From NCBI GenBank assembly GCA_964594075.1, contig CAZQKW010000047.1:1-27127 (forward strand): a stretch of 27,127 nucleotides of DNA, in the 5' to 3' direction. A program made the position numbers and the translations under genes. The stretch's first letter is position 1. Each line of letters starts with the position of its first letter. This DNA is from CAZQKW01 sp964594075. GTDB taxonomy: Bacteria; Desulfobacterota; WTBG01; CAIYCZ01. Shown piece by piece: positions 1 through 7,948 of the stretch. A model generated the notes under the pieces. That model was not told the origin of the DNA. It worked only from the letters and a program-made list of their open reading frames with translations, and did no database searches.

Positions 1-85
1 TGCAACCACTAAATATGCAGCGTGATGTTAATTCTATTTTGAGACGATTAATAATGGGTTGAATTGCCACGCTGGTGCTACCGGT

Positions 86-112
86 GAGATTCTTCACTTC
101 GTTCAGAATGAC
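86..112. repeat. Short palindromic intergenic repeat downstream of uvrA
   Basis: A 27-bp stretch with the inverted arms ATTCT (89-93) and AGAAT (105-109) around a TTCACTTCG-type centre. Read on the minus strand it begins GTCATTCTGAACGAAG. I recall similar sequences as a scattered intergenic repeat in many bacterial genomes, but only one copy is seen here. The remaining bases 1-161 hold no gene I can recognise. Bases 137-160 contain a weak AGTCAA/TTGACT inverted repeat just beyond the uvrA stop, with no T-tract. Confidence 0.45.
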
Positions 113-161
113 ACTTTTTCAACACCCGGTTAGAATAGTCAATTTTAAAGCACCTTGACTG

Positions 162-2987
162 TTAACTCTTTGCCAGCACCTTCTGCAAATACTGGCCGGT
201 ATATGAATTTTCGACGCGCGCCACTTCCTCGGGCGAACCGCAGGCAACCAGATACCCGCCCCGATCGCCCCCTTCCGGTCCAAGGTCAATAATGTAGTCC
301 GCGGTTTTGATGACTTCCATATTGTGTTCAATGACCATAACCGTGTTGCCCCGGTCAACCAGGCTGTTGAGCACTTCAAGAAGTTTTTCAATATCAGCAA
401 AGTGCAGGCCGGTGGTTGGTTCATCAAGGATATACACTGTCTTGCCGGTTCCCCGTTTGCTCAGCTCGCGGGAAAGCTTTACCCGCTGCGCCTCGCCGCC
501 GGAGAGGGTTGTTGCCTGCTGGCCAAGCCTCAGGTAGTCAAGGCCCACCGCGCAGAGGGTCTGCAGTTTTGTGTGGATAGCGGGGATGTTGCCGAAGAAT
601 TCAAGAGCCTGCTGAACAGTCATATCCAGCACGTCAGCAATGCTTTTCCCGCGATAGTGCACTTCAAGGGTTTCGCGGTTGTAGCGTTTTCCCCGGCACA
701 CATCACAGGTTACATACAGGTCGGGAAGAAAATGCATTTCAATCTTTACCACCCCGTCTCCCTGGCAGGCCTCGCAGCGGCCGCCCCGCACATTAAAGCT
801 GTAGCGCCCTGCTTTGTAACCGCGGATTCGCGATTCGGGAAGCATGGCAAAGAGATCGCGGATATCGGTAAACAGGCCGGTATAGGTGGCAGGGTTTGAG
901 CGCGGCGTTCTCCCAATGGGCGACTGGTCTATATTGATCACTTTGTCAATAAACTCAACTCCGGTAATACCAGCATGCTTTCCCACGCGCTCTTGACGGT
1001 GATACAGGCGTTGCGCAAGAGCAGCATACAGGGTGTCAAGGAGAAGCGAGCTTTTGCCGGAACCGGATACGCCCGTGATGCAAATAAACAGGCCGAGGGG
1101 AAAGGTAACGTCAATGTGCTTCAAGTTATTTTCTGCCGCCGCTTTGATCACCAGCGCCTTTTTGCCAGCTTTTCTTCTGCGACGCGGCACCGGGATTGAG
1201 GCGTGGCCCGACAAATATTGACCAGTGAGCGATTTCTTGTTGTTTATGATTGCTTCCGGTGCACCGGTGGCGACGATTTCGCCCCCCGCCGCACCAGCAC
1301 CCGGCCCCATATCCACGACGAAGTCGGCGGCCTTGATGGTGAGTTCATCATGCTCAACGACAATGACCGTGTTGCCCCGATCGCGCAGCCGCTGCAGCGT
1401 TGCAATAAGCCGCGTCGTATCGCGGGCATGCAGGCCAATGCTGGGCTCATCAAGCACGTATAGAACGCCGCACAGCCCGGAGCCAATCTGTGTTGCCAAC
1501 CGAATGCGTTGCGATTCACCTCCTGAAAGGGTGGCTGCAGTGCGGTCAAGTGTGAGATATTCAACGCCCACGTGAGCAAGAAACGACAGGCGTTCGCGAA
1601 TTTCTTTTATCAGGGGCGCGGCGATGGTGTGTTTCTGGCCGTTCAATTGCAACTGCGCCAGGAACGCAAGCGCTTCCTCTACGGTCATGGTCACAAAATC
1701 ATGAATTGATTTGCCGTGAACCTTTATGTGCAGGCTTTCCCTGCGCAGGCGCTTTCCTTGGCATTCAGGGCAGGGGAGCTGATTCATGTAGCATTCTATT
1801 TCCTCGCGAATCGCATCAGAATTTGTTTCGCGGTAACGGCGCTCAAGATTGCCGATAACGCCCTCAAATACCTTTTTAAACTGGTACTGGCGTTCCCCGT
1901 CTTCATAGGTAAACAGGATTTTTTCGCCTCGGGAACCGAATAAAACAGCCTGTTGAACCGGCGCCGGGAGCTTTCTGAAGGGGGTGGCAATACTAAATTG
2001 ATAATGCTGCGCAAGGGCATCAAGCATTTGCCTGAAAAAAGAGGATTCACGCTTCGACCAGGGAAGCACTGCGCCATCCTGCAAAGAGAGATCCGGATTT
2101 GGAACAATGCGGTCAGGGTCAAATACCATTTTGGTGCCCAGCCCGAGACATGCCGGGCAGGCGCCATAGGGGCTGTTGAAAGAAAATGTGCGGGGTGTTA
2201 TTTCCGGATAGCTGACGCCGCACTTGAGGCAGGCAGACCGCTCATTCAAAAAAAACTCCTCTCCGTCCAGCGGCGCAAGGAGCGCCAAGCCCTGACCGAG
2301 CTGCAAGGCTGTCTGCAGCGAGTCAGCCAGACGTTTTTCAATGCCTGACTTTACAACCAGCCGGTCAATCGCCACGTCAATCGTGTGGCTGAGATTTTTA
2401 TCCGGGTACACAGAAAGGGGCAGGTCCTGCAATGCGCCGTCAATACGCACCCTGACAAACCCCTCCTTTTGCAGGTGCTCAAGTTCTTTCTTAAACTCTC
2501 CTTTACGCCCCCTGACCAGCGGGGCAAAGATGATCATTTTTGTTCCCTGCGGCAACCCCATAATCCGGTCAACCATCTCCTGAATGGTCTGGGAGCTGAT
2601 TTCTTCGCCGCACTGGTAGCAGTAGGGTGTCCCGGCACGGGCAAAAAGGACTCTCAGATAATCATAGATTTCGGTGATGGTGCCCACCGTGGAGCGTGGG
2701 TTTTTGCTGCCGGCCTTCTGCTCGACCGATAGCGCCGGAGAGAGTCCTTCAATTGATTCAACATCGGGCTTTTGCATTTGCTCCAGGAACTGGCGCGCAT
2801 AGGCGGACAACGATTCCACGTAGCGGCGCTGCCCCTCGGCATAAATGGTATCAAACGCAAGCGACGATTTTCCCGAGCCGCTCAAACCGGTAATAACAAC
2901 CAGCTTATTTTTCGGAATTTCCAGCGAGATATTTTTTAGGTTGTGGACGCGGGCGCCCCTAATGATGATGTTTTGAAGTTCATTCAT
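162..2987 (-). CDS. uvrA: UvrABC excinuclease subunit A (UvrA)
   Basis: Damage-recognition ATPase of nucleotide excision repair; the UvrA dimer scans DNA, loads UvrB and leaves before UvrC cuts. The 941-residue length is normal for a full UvrA. Two ABC modules are visible: Walker A GLSGSGKS at residues 34-41, a second Walker A GVSGSGKSS near residue 640, and two signature motifs (TLSGGESQRIRLA and TLSGGEAQRVKLS), each followed by a DEP Walker B. Both zinc modules are present: CLKC with CPAC in the first half, and CEAC with CDVC about 20 residues apart in the second. The ATG start gives MNELQNIIIRGARVHNL, the usual UvrA beginning. It is last in the his-pdxA run, 80 nt after pdxA, so it may be co-transcribed. 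No LexA-type operator was seen in front of it. Confidence 0.98.
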   Translation of the reverse strand: MNELQNIIIRGARVHNLKNISLEIPKNKLVVITGLSGSGKSSLAFDTIYAEGQRRYVESLSAYARQFLEQMQKPDVESIEGLSPALSVEQKAGSKNPRSTVGTITEIYDYLRVLFARAGTPYCYQCGEEISSQTIQEMVDRIMGLPQGTKMIIFAPLVRGRKGEFKKELEHLQKEGFVRVRIDGALQDLPLSVYPDKNLSHTIDVAIDRLVVKSGIEKRLADSLQTALQLGQGLALLAPLDGEEFFLNERSACLKCGVSYPEITPRTFSFNSPYGACPACLGLGTKMVFDPDRIVPNPDLSLQDGAVLPWSKRESSFFRQMLDALAQHYQFSIATPFRKLPAPVQQAVLFGSRGEKILFTYEDGERQYQFKKVFEGVIGNLERRYRETNSDAIREEIECYMNQLPCPECQGKRLRRESLHIKVHGKSIHDFVTMTVEEALAFLAQLQLNGQKHTIAAPLIKEIRERLSFLAHVGVEYLTLDRTAATLSGGESQRIRLATQIGSGLCGVLYVLDEPSIGLHARDTTRLIATLQRLRDRGNTVIVVEHDELTIKAADFVVDMGPGAGAAGGEIVATGAPEAIINNKKSLTGQYLSGHASIPVPRRRRKAGKKALVIKAAAENNLKHIDVTFPLGLFICITGVSGSGKSSLLLDTLYAALAQRLYHRQERVGKHAGITGVEFIDKVINIDQSPIGRTPRSNPATYTGLFTDIRDLFAMLPESRIRGYKAGRYSFNVRGGRCEACQGDGVVKIEMHFLPDLYVTCDVCRGKRYNRETLEVHYRGKSIADVLDMTVQQALEFFGNIPAIHTKLQTLCAVGLDYLRLGQQATTLSGGEAQRVKLSRELSKRGTGKTVYILDEPTTGLHFADIEKLLEVLNSLVDRGNTVMVIEHNMEVIKTADYIIDLGPEGGDRGGYLVACGSPEEVARVENSYTGQYLQKVLAKS

Positions 2988-3067
2988 AATCTGTTATGGT
3001 GCCAATCGGGAAACCGTTGCCATGCAGAAATGCCAAAAAAGCCTGGTATCCAGGTAAACGCACACCT

Positions 3068-4108
3068 TCAATGCGTGGAAAAGCGCTTTGCAGTAGCCAT
3101 GCGAGCCGCAGTGGTTATGGCGCCGATGAGGCTTGCGGGATCGGCAATACCCTTGCCCGCAATATCATAGGCAGTGCCGTGGTCCACCGACGTTCTGATG
3201 ATAGGAAGGCCAAGGGTAATATTGACCCCGTCAGCGAAATGAAGCAACTTGAGCGGTATGAGACCCTGATCATGGTACATGCAGACGACCGCATCAAATG
3301 CGCCGCCGGCAGCTTGATGAAAAAGCGTATCGGCGGCATACGGCCCGGTTGCATTCACGCCCTGTTGCTGCGCGCGGTGGATCGCGGGCCGGATAATCTC
3401 CTGTTCTTCAACGCCAAACAGACCATCTTCCCCGGCATGGGGATTTAGTGATGCCACCGCAATCCGCGGTGTCGGCAGAGCAAAATAACCCTGCAGCCCG
3501 GCCGCAGTCACCAGAATGGTTTTTAATATATTGTCCACGGTAAGGAGCAGCGGCACCTGGTTCAGGGCGCAGTGGATGGTGACGAGCACCACGCGCAGCT
3601 TTTCTCCAGCAAGCATCATAACCACATCACGGGTATGCGTGAGATGTGCGAGCATTTCGGTATGGCCGGGAAACGGGTAACCGGCAGCCTGAAGCGATTT
3701 TTTGTTGATCGGACCGGTAACTATGGCGTGCAGTTCGCCAGCAAGCGCCATATTCACCGCGCGCACAATATAGTTTCCCATGGCCCGGCCGGTTTCTTGC
3801 GTGGGATGACCAAATAGAGCGGTCTGGGGATTAAGCGCGGAAAGCGCGATAAGGTCAAGAGTGCCGTAGCTAAACGCAGCTTCAGCTATTTTGTTAATGA
3901 TATTGATAGTGATACCTGATTTAAGGAGCTGCTTTTCTCGTTCAAGGATTGCTGCATCGCCCAAAACGACGGGCCGACAAATTCGATACAGAGACGCTGA
4001 AGAGAGAGCTTTGACAACAACTTCCGGACCTATGCCGGTTGGGTCACCCATCGTAATGCCAATGAGCGGAAGCATGGAGTAATCGGTTTGCTGCAGCACC
4101 GCATTCAT
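3068..4108 (-). CDS. pdxA: 4-hydroxythreonine-4-phosphate dehydrogenase PdxA
   Basis: Catalyses NAD-dependent oxidation of 4-phosphohydroxy-L-threonine in the DXP-dependent route to pyridoxal phosphate; cytoplasmic. The 346-residue product opens with LIGITMGDPTGIGPEV, the PdxA nucleotide/substrate signature. Candidate metal ligands are His179 (TIHC), His224 (NPHAGEDG) and His279 (MYHDQGL). Their spacing of 45 and 55 residues equals that of E. coli His166/His211/His266. The first 12 residues before the core are a short extension. The start ATG overlaps the hisI stop in an ATGA, indicating translational coupling to the his operon. Some PdxA homologues (PdxA2) act in other catabolic pathways; the operon context does not settle this, but the biosynthetic role is the default. 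Confidence 0.96.
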   Translation of the reverse strand: MNAVLQQTDYSMLPLIGITMGDPTGIGPEVVVKALSSASLYRICRPVVLGDAAILEREKQLLKSGITINIINKIAEAAFSYGTLDLIALSALNPQTALFGHPTQETGRAMGNYIVRAVNMALAGELHAIVTGPINKKSLQAAGYPFPGHTEMLAHLTHTRDVVMMLAGEKLRVVLVTIHCALNQVPLLLTVDNILKTILVTAAGLQGYFALPTPRIAVASLNPHAGEDGLFGVEEQEIIRPAIHRAQQQGVNATGPYAADTLFHQAAGGAFDAVVCMYHDQGLIPLKLLHFADGVNITLGLPIIRTSVDHGTAYDIAGKGIADPASLIGAITTAARMATAKRFSTH

Positions 4109-4482
4109 TTATACACGTCTTCCTCGTTAAACACTTTCGCGCCGACGGTTATTAATTCTTCTCCGTCCCACTTACGGTAAAAGCAGCTTCTGAAACCGGT
4201 GTGGCAGGCTGCAACCTTTTGTTCCACCTTCATGAGTACGCAGTCTGCGTCGCAGTCAATAAATATTTCTCTCACATGCTGGATATGCCCCGAGCTTTCG
4301 CCTTTCATCCAGTATGTTTTACGCGACCTGCTCCAGAAATGGGTTTTTCCGGTTTCCAGCGTTGTCTTGAGGGACTCCCGGTTCATGTAAGCAACCATGA
4401 GCACGTCATTATTGCGATAATCCTGAATAATTACCGGCACTAGGCCGTTTTCGTCATATTTGATTGCATCGTATAATTGCAT
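4105..4482 (-). CDS. hisI: Phosphoribosyl-AMP cyclohydrolase HisI (monofunctional)
   Basis: Opens the purine ring of PR-AMP to give ProFAR, third step of histidine synthesis, in the cytoplasm. The family core is plain: FWSRSRKTYWMKGESSGH, the metal-binding DCDAD segment, and the Zn-ligand motif ACHTGFRSCFYR. From the ATG at 4482 it has 125 residues and no HisE pyrophosphohydrolase domain, so HisE must be encoded elsewhere. A TTG four codons upstream is in frame, but the ATG is preferred; an AAAGGA lies 12 nt before it, a little far. It overlaps pdxA by 4 nt and lies about 160 nt after hisF, the widest gap in the operon. Confidence 0.95.
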   Translation of the reverse strand: MQLYDAIKYDENGLVPVIIQDYRNNDVLMVAYMNRESLKTTLETGKTHFWSRSRKTYWMKGESSGHIQHVREIFIDCDADCVLMKVEQKVAACHTGFRSCFYRKWDGEELITVGAKVFNEEDVYK

Positions 4483-4532
4483 GGTTAAACCCAATCCTTT
4501 CCTATCCTGTTTTAGAAGGGTTAAAAAAATTT

Positions 4533-4644
4533 GGAATTCGGGTTGCGGAATTAGGAATTCTTATCCCCATATGACGCTTCGTATTCAACATTGCGCATTT
4601 TAGAGATCCAATGCCCTCTGAACCTTTGAATCCTCGGACCCTCG
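4533..4644. repeat. Repeat-rich spacer between hisF and hisI
   Basis: The spacer holds reiterated short units. Bases 4533-4560 contain GGAATTC, GGAATTA and GGAATTC at intervals of 7-14 bases. Bases 4614-4644 contain a GAACCTTTGAATCCTCGGAC-type phrase with repeated CCTC/CCT units. Both resemble slippage-prone intergenic repeats I recall from other bacterial genomes. No coding signal or clear terminator is visible. Confidence 0.4.
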
Positions 4645-4646
4645 TC

Positions 4647-5423
4647 TTATATCCGCACCGCAATGCCGCGTGCCGCAAGGTATTCTTTTGCCTGCCGGAT
4701 ACTAAATTCCCGATAATGGAAAATGGAAGCCGCAAGCACGGCGTCAGCTTCGCCATCGACCAGCGCTTCATACAAATGTGCAACCGTCCCCGCACCGCCA
4801 GATGCAATGACCGGTATGGCAACCGCCCGGGATATTGCTCTGGTCAGAGGAATATCATATCCATCTTTTGTCCCGTCGCAGTCCATGCTGGTAAGTAGAA
4901 TTTCACCCGCACCGTGTTCTTCCATGCGCTGCGCCCATTCCACCGCATCAATGCCGGTCGGTGTTCTGCCGCCGTGAATAAATACTTCCCACTGCAGGTG
5001 GTCGCCGGCACCGGCGGGCGTGTGCCGTTTGGCGTCTATGGCAACCACAATGCACTGACTGCCAAACCGTTCCGCTGCGCGCAGGACAAAATACGGATCG
5101 TGCACCGCTGCCGTGTTTATGGAAACTTTGTCCGCGCCGGCATTGAGAAGGCTGCGGATATCTTCAAGGTCACGGATGCCGCCGCCAACGGTAACCGGCA
5201 TAAAGACTTCTGCTGCCGTGCGGGCAACGACCTCAAGAATTATTTTGCGCCGTTCATGGGATGCGGTGATGTCCAGGAATACCAGTTCGTCAGCGCGCTC
5301 GCTGTCATAGAATTTGGCATTTTCAACAGGATCGCCCGCGTCCTGCAGATTTAAAAAATTTACCCCTTTAACCACCCTTCCGTCTTTTACGTCAAGACAA
5401 GGGATTATTCGTTTTGTGAGCAT
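4647..5423 (-). CDS. hisF: Imidazole glycerol phosphate synthase cyclase subunit HisF
   Basis: Cyclase half of IGP synthase: uses ammonia delivered by HisH to turn PRFAR into IGP and AICAR. The 258-residue product is a complete (beta/alpha)8 barrel of usual length. The two catalytic aspartates fall exactly where expected, Asp11 (IIPCLDVKDGR) and Asp130 (VVAIDAKR), and phosphate-binding loops VTVGGGI and ASGGAGT are present. The ATG start gives the canonical MLTKRIIPCLD; I see no good Shine-Dalgarno in front, so translation may depend on coupling or a weak site. It lies 65 nt after hisA in the same direction. hisH is separated from it by hisA, but both subunits are encoded in the operon. Confidence 0.98.
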   Translation of the reverse strand: MLTKRIIPCLDVKDGRVVKGVNFLNLQDAGDPVENAKFYDSERADELVFLDITASHERRKIILEVVARTAAEVFMPVTVGGGIRDLEDIRSLLNAGADKVSINTAAVHDPYFVLRAAERFGSQCIVVAIDAKRHTPAGAGDHLQWEVFIHGGRTPTGIDAVEWAQRMEEHGAGEILLTSMDCDGTKDGYDIPLTRAISRAVAIPVIASGGAGTVAHLYEALVDGEADAVLAASIFHYREFSIRQAKEYLAARGIAVRI

Positions 5424-5488
5424 AGTGCACGCAGATTAACGGTCGCCGATAACAGAAAACCGGCAGACAAAAACGCAGCTCTCTGTCC

Positions 5489-6226
5489 TCATCCTCGTTC
5501 CTTCCTTTCAGCAAAACGGATGCATTCCCGCAAATCAAGATCGCCGGTGTAAAGCGCTCTGCCTATAATGACACCGCTGACGCCATACTGCTCTATTGAC
5601 AGAAGCGCTTCTAAATCCTCCCTGCGGGAAACGCCGCCGGAAGCGATAACGGGAATTGAGGTAGAGCGTGCAAGCTGTGCAGTGCTTTCAATGTTCGGCC
5701 CGGTCAGCATGCCATCGCGATTTATGTCAGTAAAAACAATGGCTGCAAGCGGCAGGTGCTCTATCTGTTTAACAAGCTGGACTGCCGTCATAGTGGTCTT
5801 TTCAGTCCAGCCCTGCACGCAGAGCATACCATTGGTCGCGTCAATGCCGGCGATAATCCTCCGGGGGTACGCCTCGCAGCTTTCTTCAAGAAGCCGTGGA
5901 TTTTTTATTGCCGCCGTGCCCAGAATGATACGGTCAACGCCCAGGGAAAAATATTCTTTTACGGTCTCAAAATTCCTCACGCCGCCGCCAAGCTGAATTG
6001 GAATAGAGACCGCAGAAAGAATAGCCTTGACCGCGTCTCTATTTTGGGGGCTCCCCGAAACTGCACCGTCAAGATCAACCACATGAATTCGCAGCGCCCC
6101 CATAGATTCCCAGGTTTTTGCCATTGCGGCAGGATTGTTTGAATACACGGTGGTTTTCTCCATGTCGCCCTGACGCAGCCGTACACATTTCCCGCCTTTA
6201 AGATCAATTGCCGGAATAATGAGCAT
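5489..6226 (-). CDS. hisA: ProFAR isomerase HisA
   Basis: Amadori isomerase converting ProFAR to PRFAR. The 245-residue product is a HisA/HisF-type barrel beginning MLIIPAIDLKGGKCVRL. The catalytic aspartates are Asp8 and Asp129 (IIAGIDATNG); Trp follows at the usual place (VQGW). The phosphate-binding glycine loops QLGGGVR and ASGGVS are present. The start ATG has an AAGGA at suitable distance. TrpF-like bifunctional use (PriA) is known in actinobacteria but nothing here suggests it. Located between hisH (124 nt upstream) and hisF (65 nt downstream). Confidence 0.97.
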   Translation of the reverse strand: MLIIPAIDLKGGKCVRLRQGDMEKTTVYSNNPAAMAKTWESMGALRIHVVDLDGAVSGSPQNRDAVKAILSAVSIPIQLGGGVRNFETVKEYFSLGVDRIILGTAAIKNPRLLEESCEAYPRRIIAGIDATNGMLCVQGWTEKTTMTAVQLVKQIEHLPLAAIVFTDINRDGMLTGPNIESTAQLARSTSIPVIASGGVSRREDLEALLSIEQYGVSGVIIGRALYTGDLDLRECIRFAERKERG

Positions 6227-6350
6227 AATAATCCTTGTTACCTTCTATCGTTAACTTTATATGCCCTCCACGTGCTGGTCTTCAAATAATTTTTACCCGC
6301 ATCCGGAAGTCTCGGTTCTATATTACCAACAAGACTCCCCCGCCAGAAAA

Positions 6351-6995
6351 CTAATTGTGCAAAGCCCACTCTCCAAACTGCTTGATAATGTGCAAACCAA
6401 GCGTCTGGCTCTTCTCCGGATGAAATTGGACGGCAACAATATTATCTTTCCAGACAGCAGAGGCAAACGTAACACCATACTCGGTGGTTGCGGCAACAAC
6501 CTGTGGATTCTCAGGGATCACATAATAGGAATGAACAAAGTAAAAGAATGACTCATCGGGAATGTCCTTCAAGCACGGCGGCCTTTTATGTATGGCGATA
6601 GCGTTCCACCCCATATGCGGAATCTTTAAGCGCTTTTCAGAATGCGCCGATGATTGTGGCGGACTGATCGGAAAACGCACCACCCGACCCTTGATAACAT
6701 TAAGGCCGGCCGTTGTGCCAAATTCTTCGCTCTCTGAAAATAATATCTGCAGTCCTAGACAGATCCCAAGGAACGGTTTGCCAGCACGAATGGACTGCAG
6801 GAGCGGCGCGATCAGATTGTGTGTTTCAAGATTTTTTATGCAGTCTCTAAATGCGCCAACACCCGGCAGGACCAGCGCCGCTGCATCACGCAGTTCCTGC
6901 GGCGTCTGTATGATTTGTGCTTCATGTCCGGTTTTTTCAAAAGCCTTCAGGACACTGCGCAGATTTCCCATCCCATAATCAATGATGCCGATCAC
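6351..6995 (-). CDS. hisH: Imidazole glycerol phosphate synthase glutaminase subunit HisH
   Basis: Class-I glutamine amidotransferase that feeds ammonia to HisF. The 214-residue protein starts MIGIIDYGMGNLRSV and has the nucleophile elbow GICLGLQ with Cys79. The rest of the triad is His192 and Glu194 in FHPEKSQ, so it should be active. The start codon is GTG at 6995, with a GTGAGG about 6 nt ahead. It begins 12 nt after the hisB stop, consistent with one transcript. Confidence 0.97.
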   Translation of the reverse strand: MIGIIDYGMGNLRSVLKAFEKTGHEAQIIQTPQELRDAAALVLPGVGAFRDCIKNLETHNLIAPLLQSIRAGKPFLGICLGLQILFSESEEFGTTAGLNVIKGRVVRFPISPPQSSAHSEKRLKIPHMGWNAIAIHKRPPCLKDIPDESFFYFVHSYYVIPENPQVVAATTEYGVTFASAVWKDNIVAVQFHPEKSQTLGLHIIKQFGEWALHN

Positions 6996-7007
6996 CTGTG
7001 CCTCACG

Positions 7008-7595
7008 CTATAGCGCACCTTTGGTGGAAGGAACGCCGGAAACCCGTTTGTCAATCACCGTTGCGCTATCAAGCGCCCGCCCGAATGCTTTAAACACAGC
7101 CTCAATAATATGGTGATAATTTTTTCCGCGCAGCACATTGATGTGAAGCGTGATGCTACTGTGATTCACAAACGCTTGGAAAAATTCTTCCACCAGTTCA
7201 AGGTCGAAGTTTCCCACTTTGCCGCGCAGCGGAGGCACATTGAAGACCAGATAAGGACGGCCGCTCACATCTATCACCGCCTGGGCGAGAGCCTCATCCA
7301 TAGGAACCGCCGCATCCCCGTAACGACGAATGGCGCGTTTTGACCCGAGCGCTTTTTGCACTGCTTCGCCGAAGCATATGCCGATATCTTCAACCGTATG
7401 GTGCAGGTCAATGTCCGTGTCGCCGGTGGCTTTGATGGAGAGGTCAAACAGTCCATGTTTTGCCATAAGCTCCAGCATATGATTTAAAAAAGCTACCGGT
7501 GTGGAAATGGCATAGGTTCCCGAACCATCAAGATTGAGTTTCACCAGTATTTCTGTCTCGCTGGTTTTCCGTTTTATAACCGCAGTTCTTTTCAT
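7008..7595 (-). CDS. hisB: Imidazoleglycerol-phosphate dehydratase HisB (monofunctional)
   Basis: Manganese-dependent dehydration of IGP to imidazole-acetol phosphate. Family motifs are present: FLNHMLELMAKHG, DLHHTVEDIG and NYHHIIEAVFKA, which carry the metal-binding histidines and glutamates. The 195-residue length fits the stand-alone dehydratase; there is no histidinol phosphatase domain. I choose the ATG at 7595 because GGAG lies 7 nt ahead. An in-frame GTG at 7607 would add four residues but overlaps that ribosome site. It is the first gene of the his-pdxA-uvrA run and lies just behind the promoter at 7631-7660. Confidence 0.97.
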   Translation of the reverse strand: MKRTAVIKRKTSETEILVKLNLDGSGTYAISTPVAFLNHMLELMAKHGLFDLSIKATGDTDIDLHHTVEDIGICFGEAVQKALGSKRAIRRYGDAAVPMDEALAQAVIDVSGRPYLVFNVPPLRGKVGNFDLELVEEFFQAFVNHSSITLHINVLRGKNYHHIIEAVFKAFGRALDSATVIDKRVSGVPSTKGAL

Positions 7596-7630
7596 AGCAT
7601 GCTCCACGCAAGAATTAAAAAATCAAGTTT

Positions 7631-7660
7631 ATTGTATCATCGGGAAACGACTTGTTTCAA
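7631..7660 (-). promoter_or_regulatory. Putative sigma70-type promoter of the his operon with a small dyad
   Basis: On the minus strand the -35 box TTGAAA (7655-7660) and -10 box TACAAT (7631-7636) are separated by 18 bp, giving a start near 7624 and a leader of about 29 nt before hisB. An inverted repeat GAAAC-N5-GTTTC (7644-7658) overlaps the -35 box and spacer and could be a repressor site. The leader is too short for a classical his attenuator. Confidence 0.55.
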
Positions 7661-7832
7661 GTAAATTCCCGGCCGAACCGGAGAACGTTTTTAAAGGCTC
7701 GCGCAGGCAGTTTATCCACCCACCCCCGCGCCTCTTATTGTTTGCCTAGTGGCCTGAAAGGTCCGATCATGCCGATTTTGTGAGCAGGCGTAACTTTATG
7801 CTCCCGCGACAGGTGTACTGCGTTTTCAACAT

Positions 7833-7870
7833 AAAAAATGCCAGCCCCTGGGCGGCCCGGAGCTGGCATT
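7833..7870 (-). terminator. Rho-independent terminator of the Tat-protein gene
   Basis: AATGCCAGC (7837-7845) pairs with GCTGGCATT (7862-7870). Read on the minus strand the stem is followed by a run of T (complement of A at 7833-7838). It lies about 80 nt past the stop of the gene at 7949-9103. The rest of 7671-7832, upstream of the his promoter, shows nothing I recognise. Confidence 0.8.
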
Positions 7871-7948
7871 ATGACCATAGCACGGTTAGATGTTTACCTG
7901 TTTAAATCTGAGAATTGTGCTCTCATATTGGTATGGTTTGGCATAGTG

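Noticed and set aside
324..899. 191-codon plus-strand frame inside uvrA
   Set aside because: Antisense shadow of a highly conserved gene with no homology signal of its own.
7596..7630. His attenuator leader peptide
   Set aside because: The predicted leader is about 29 nt and holds no His-codon run or terminator/antiterminator pair.
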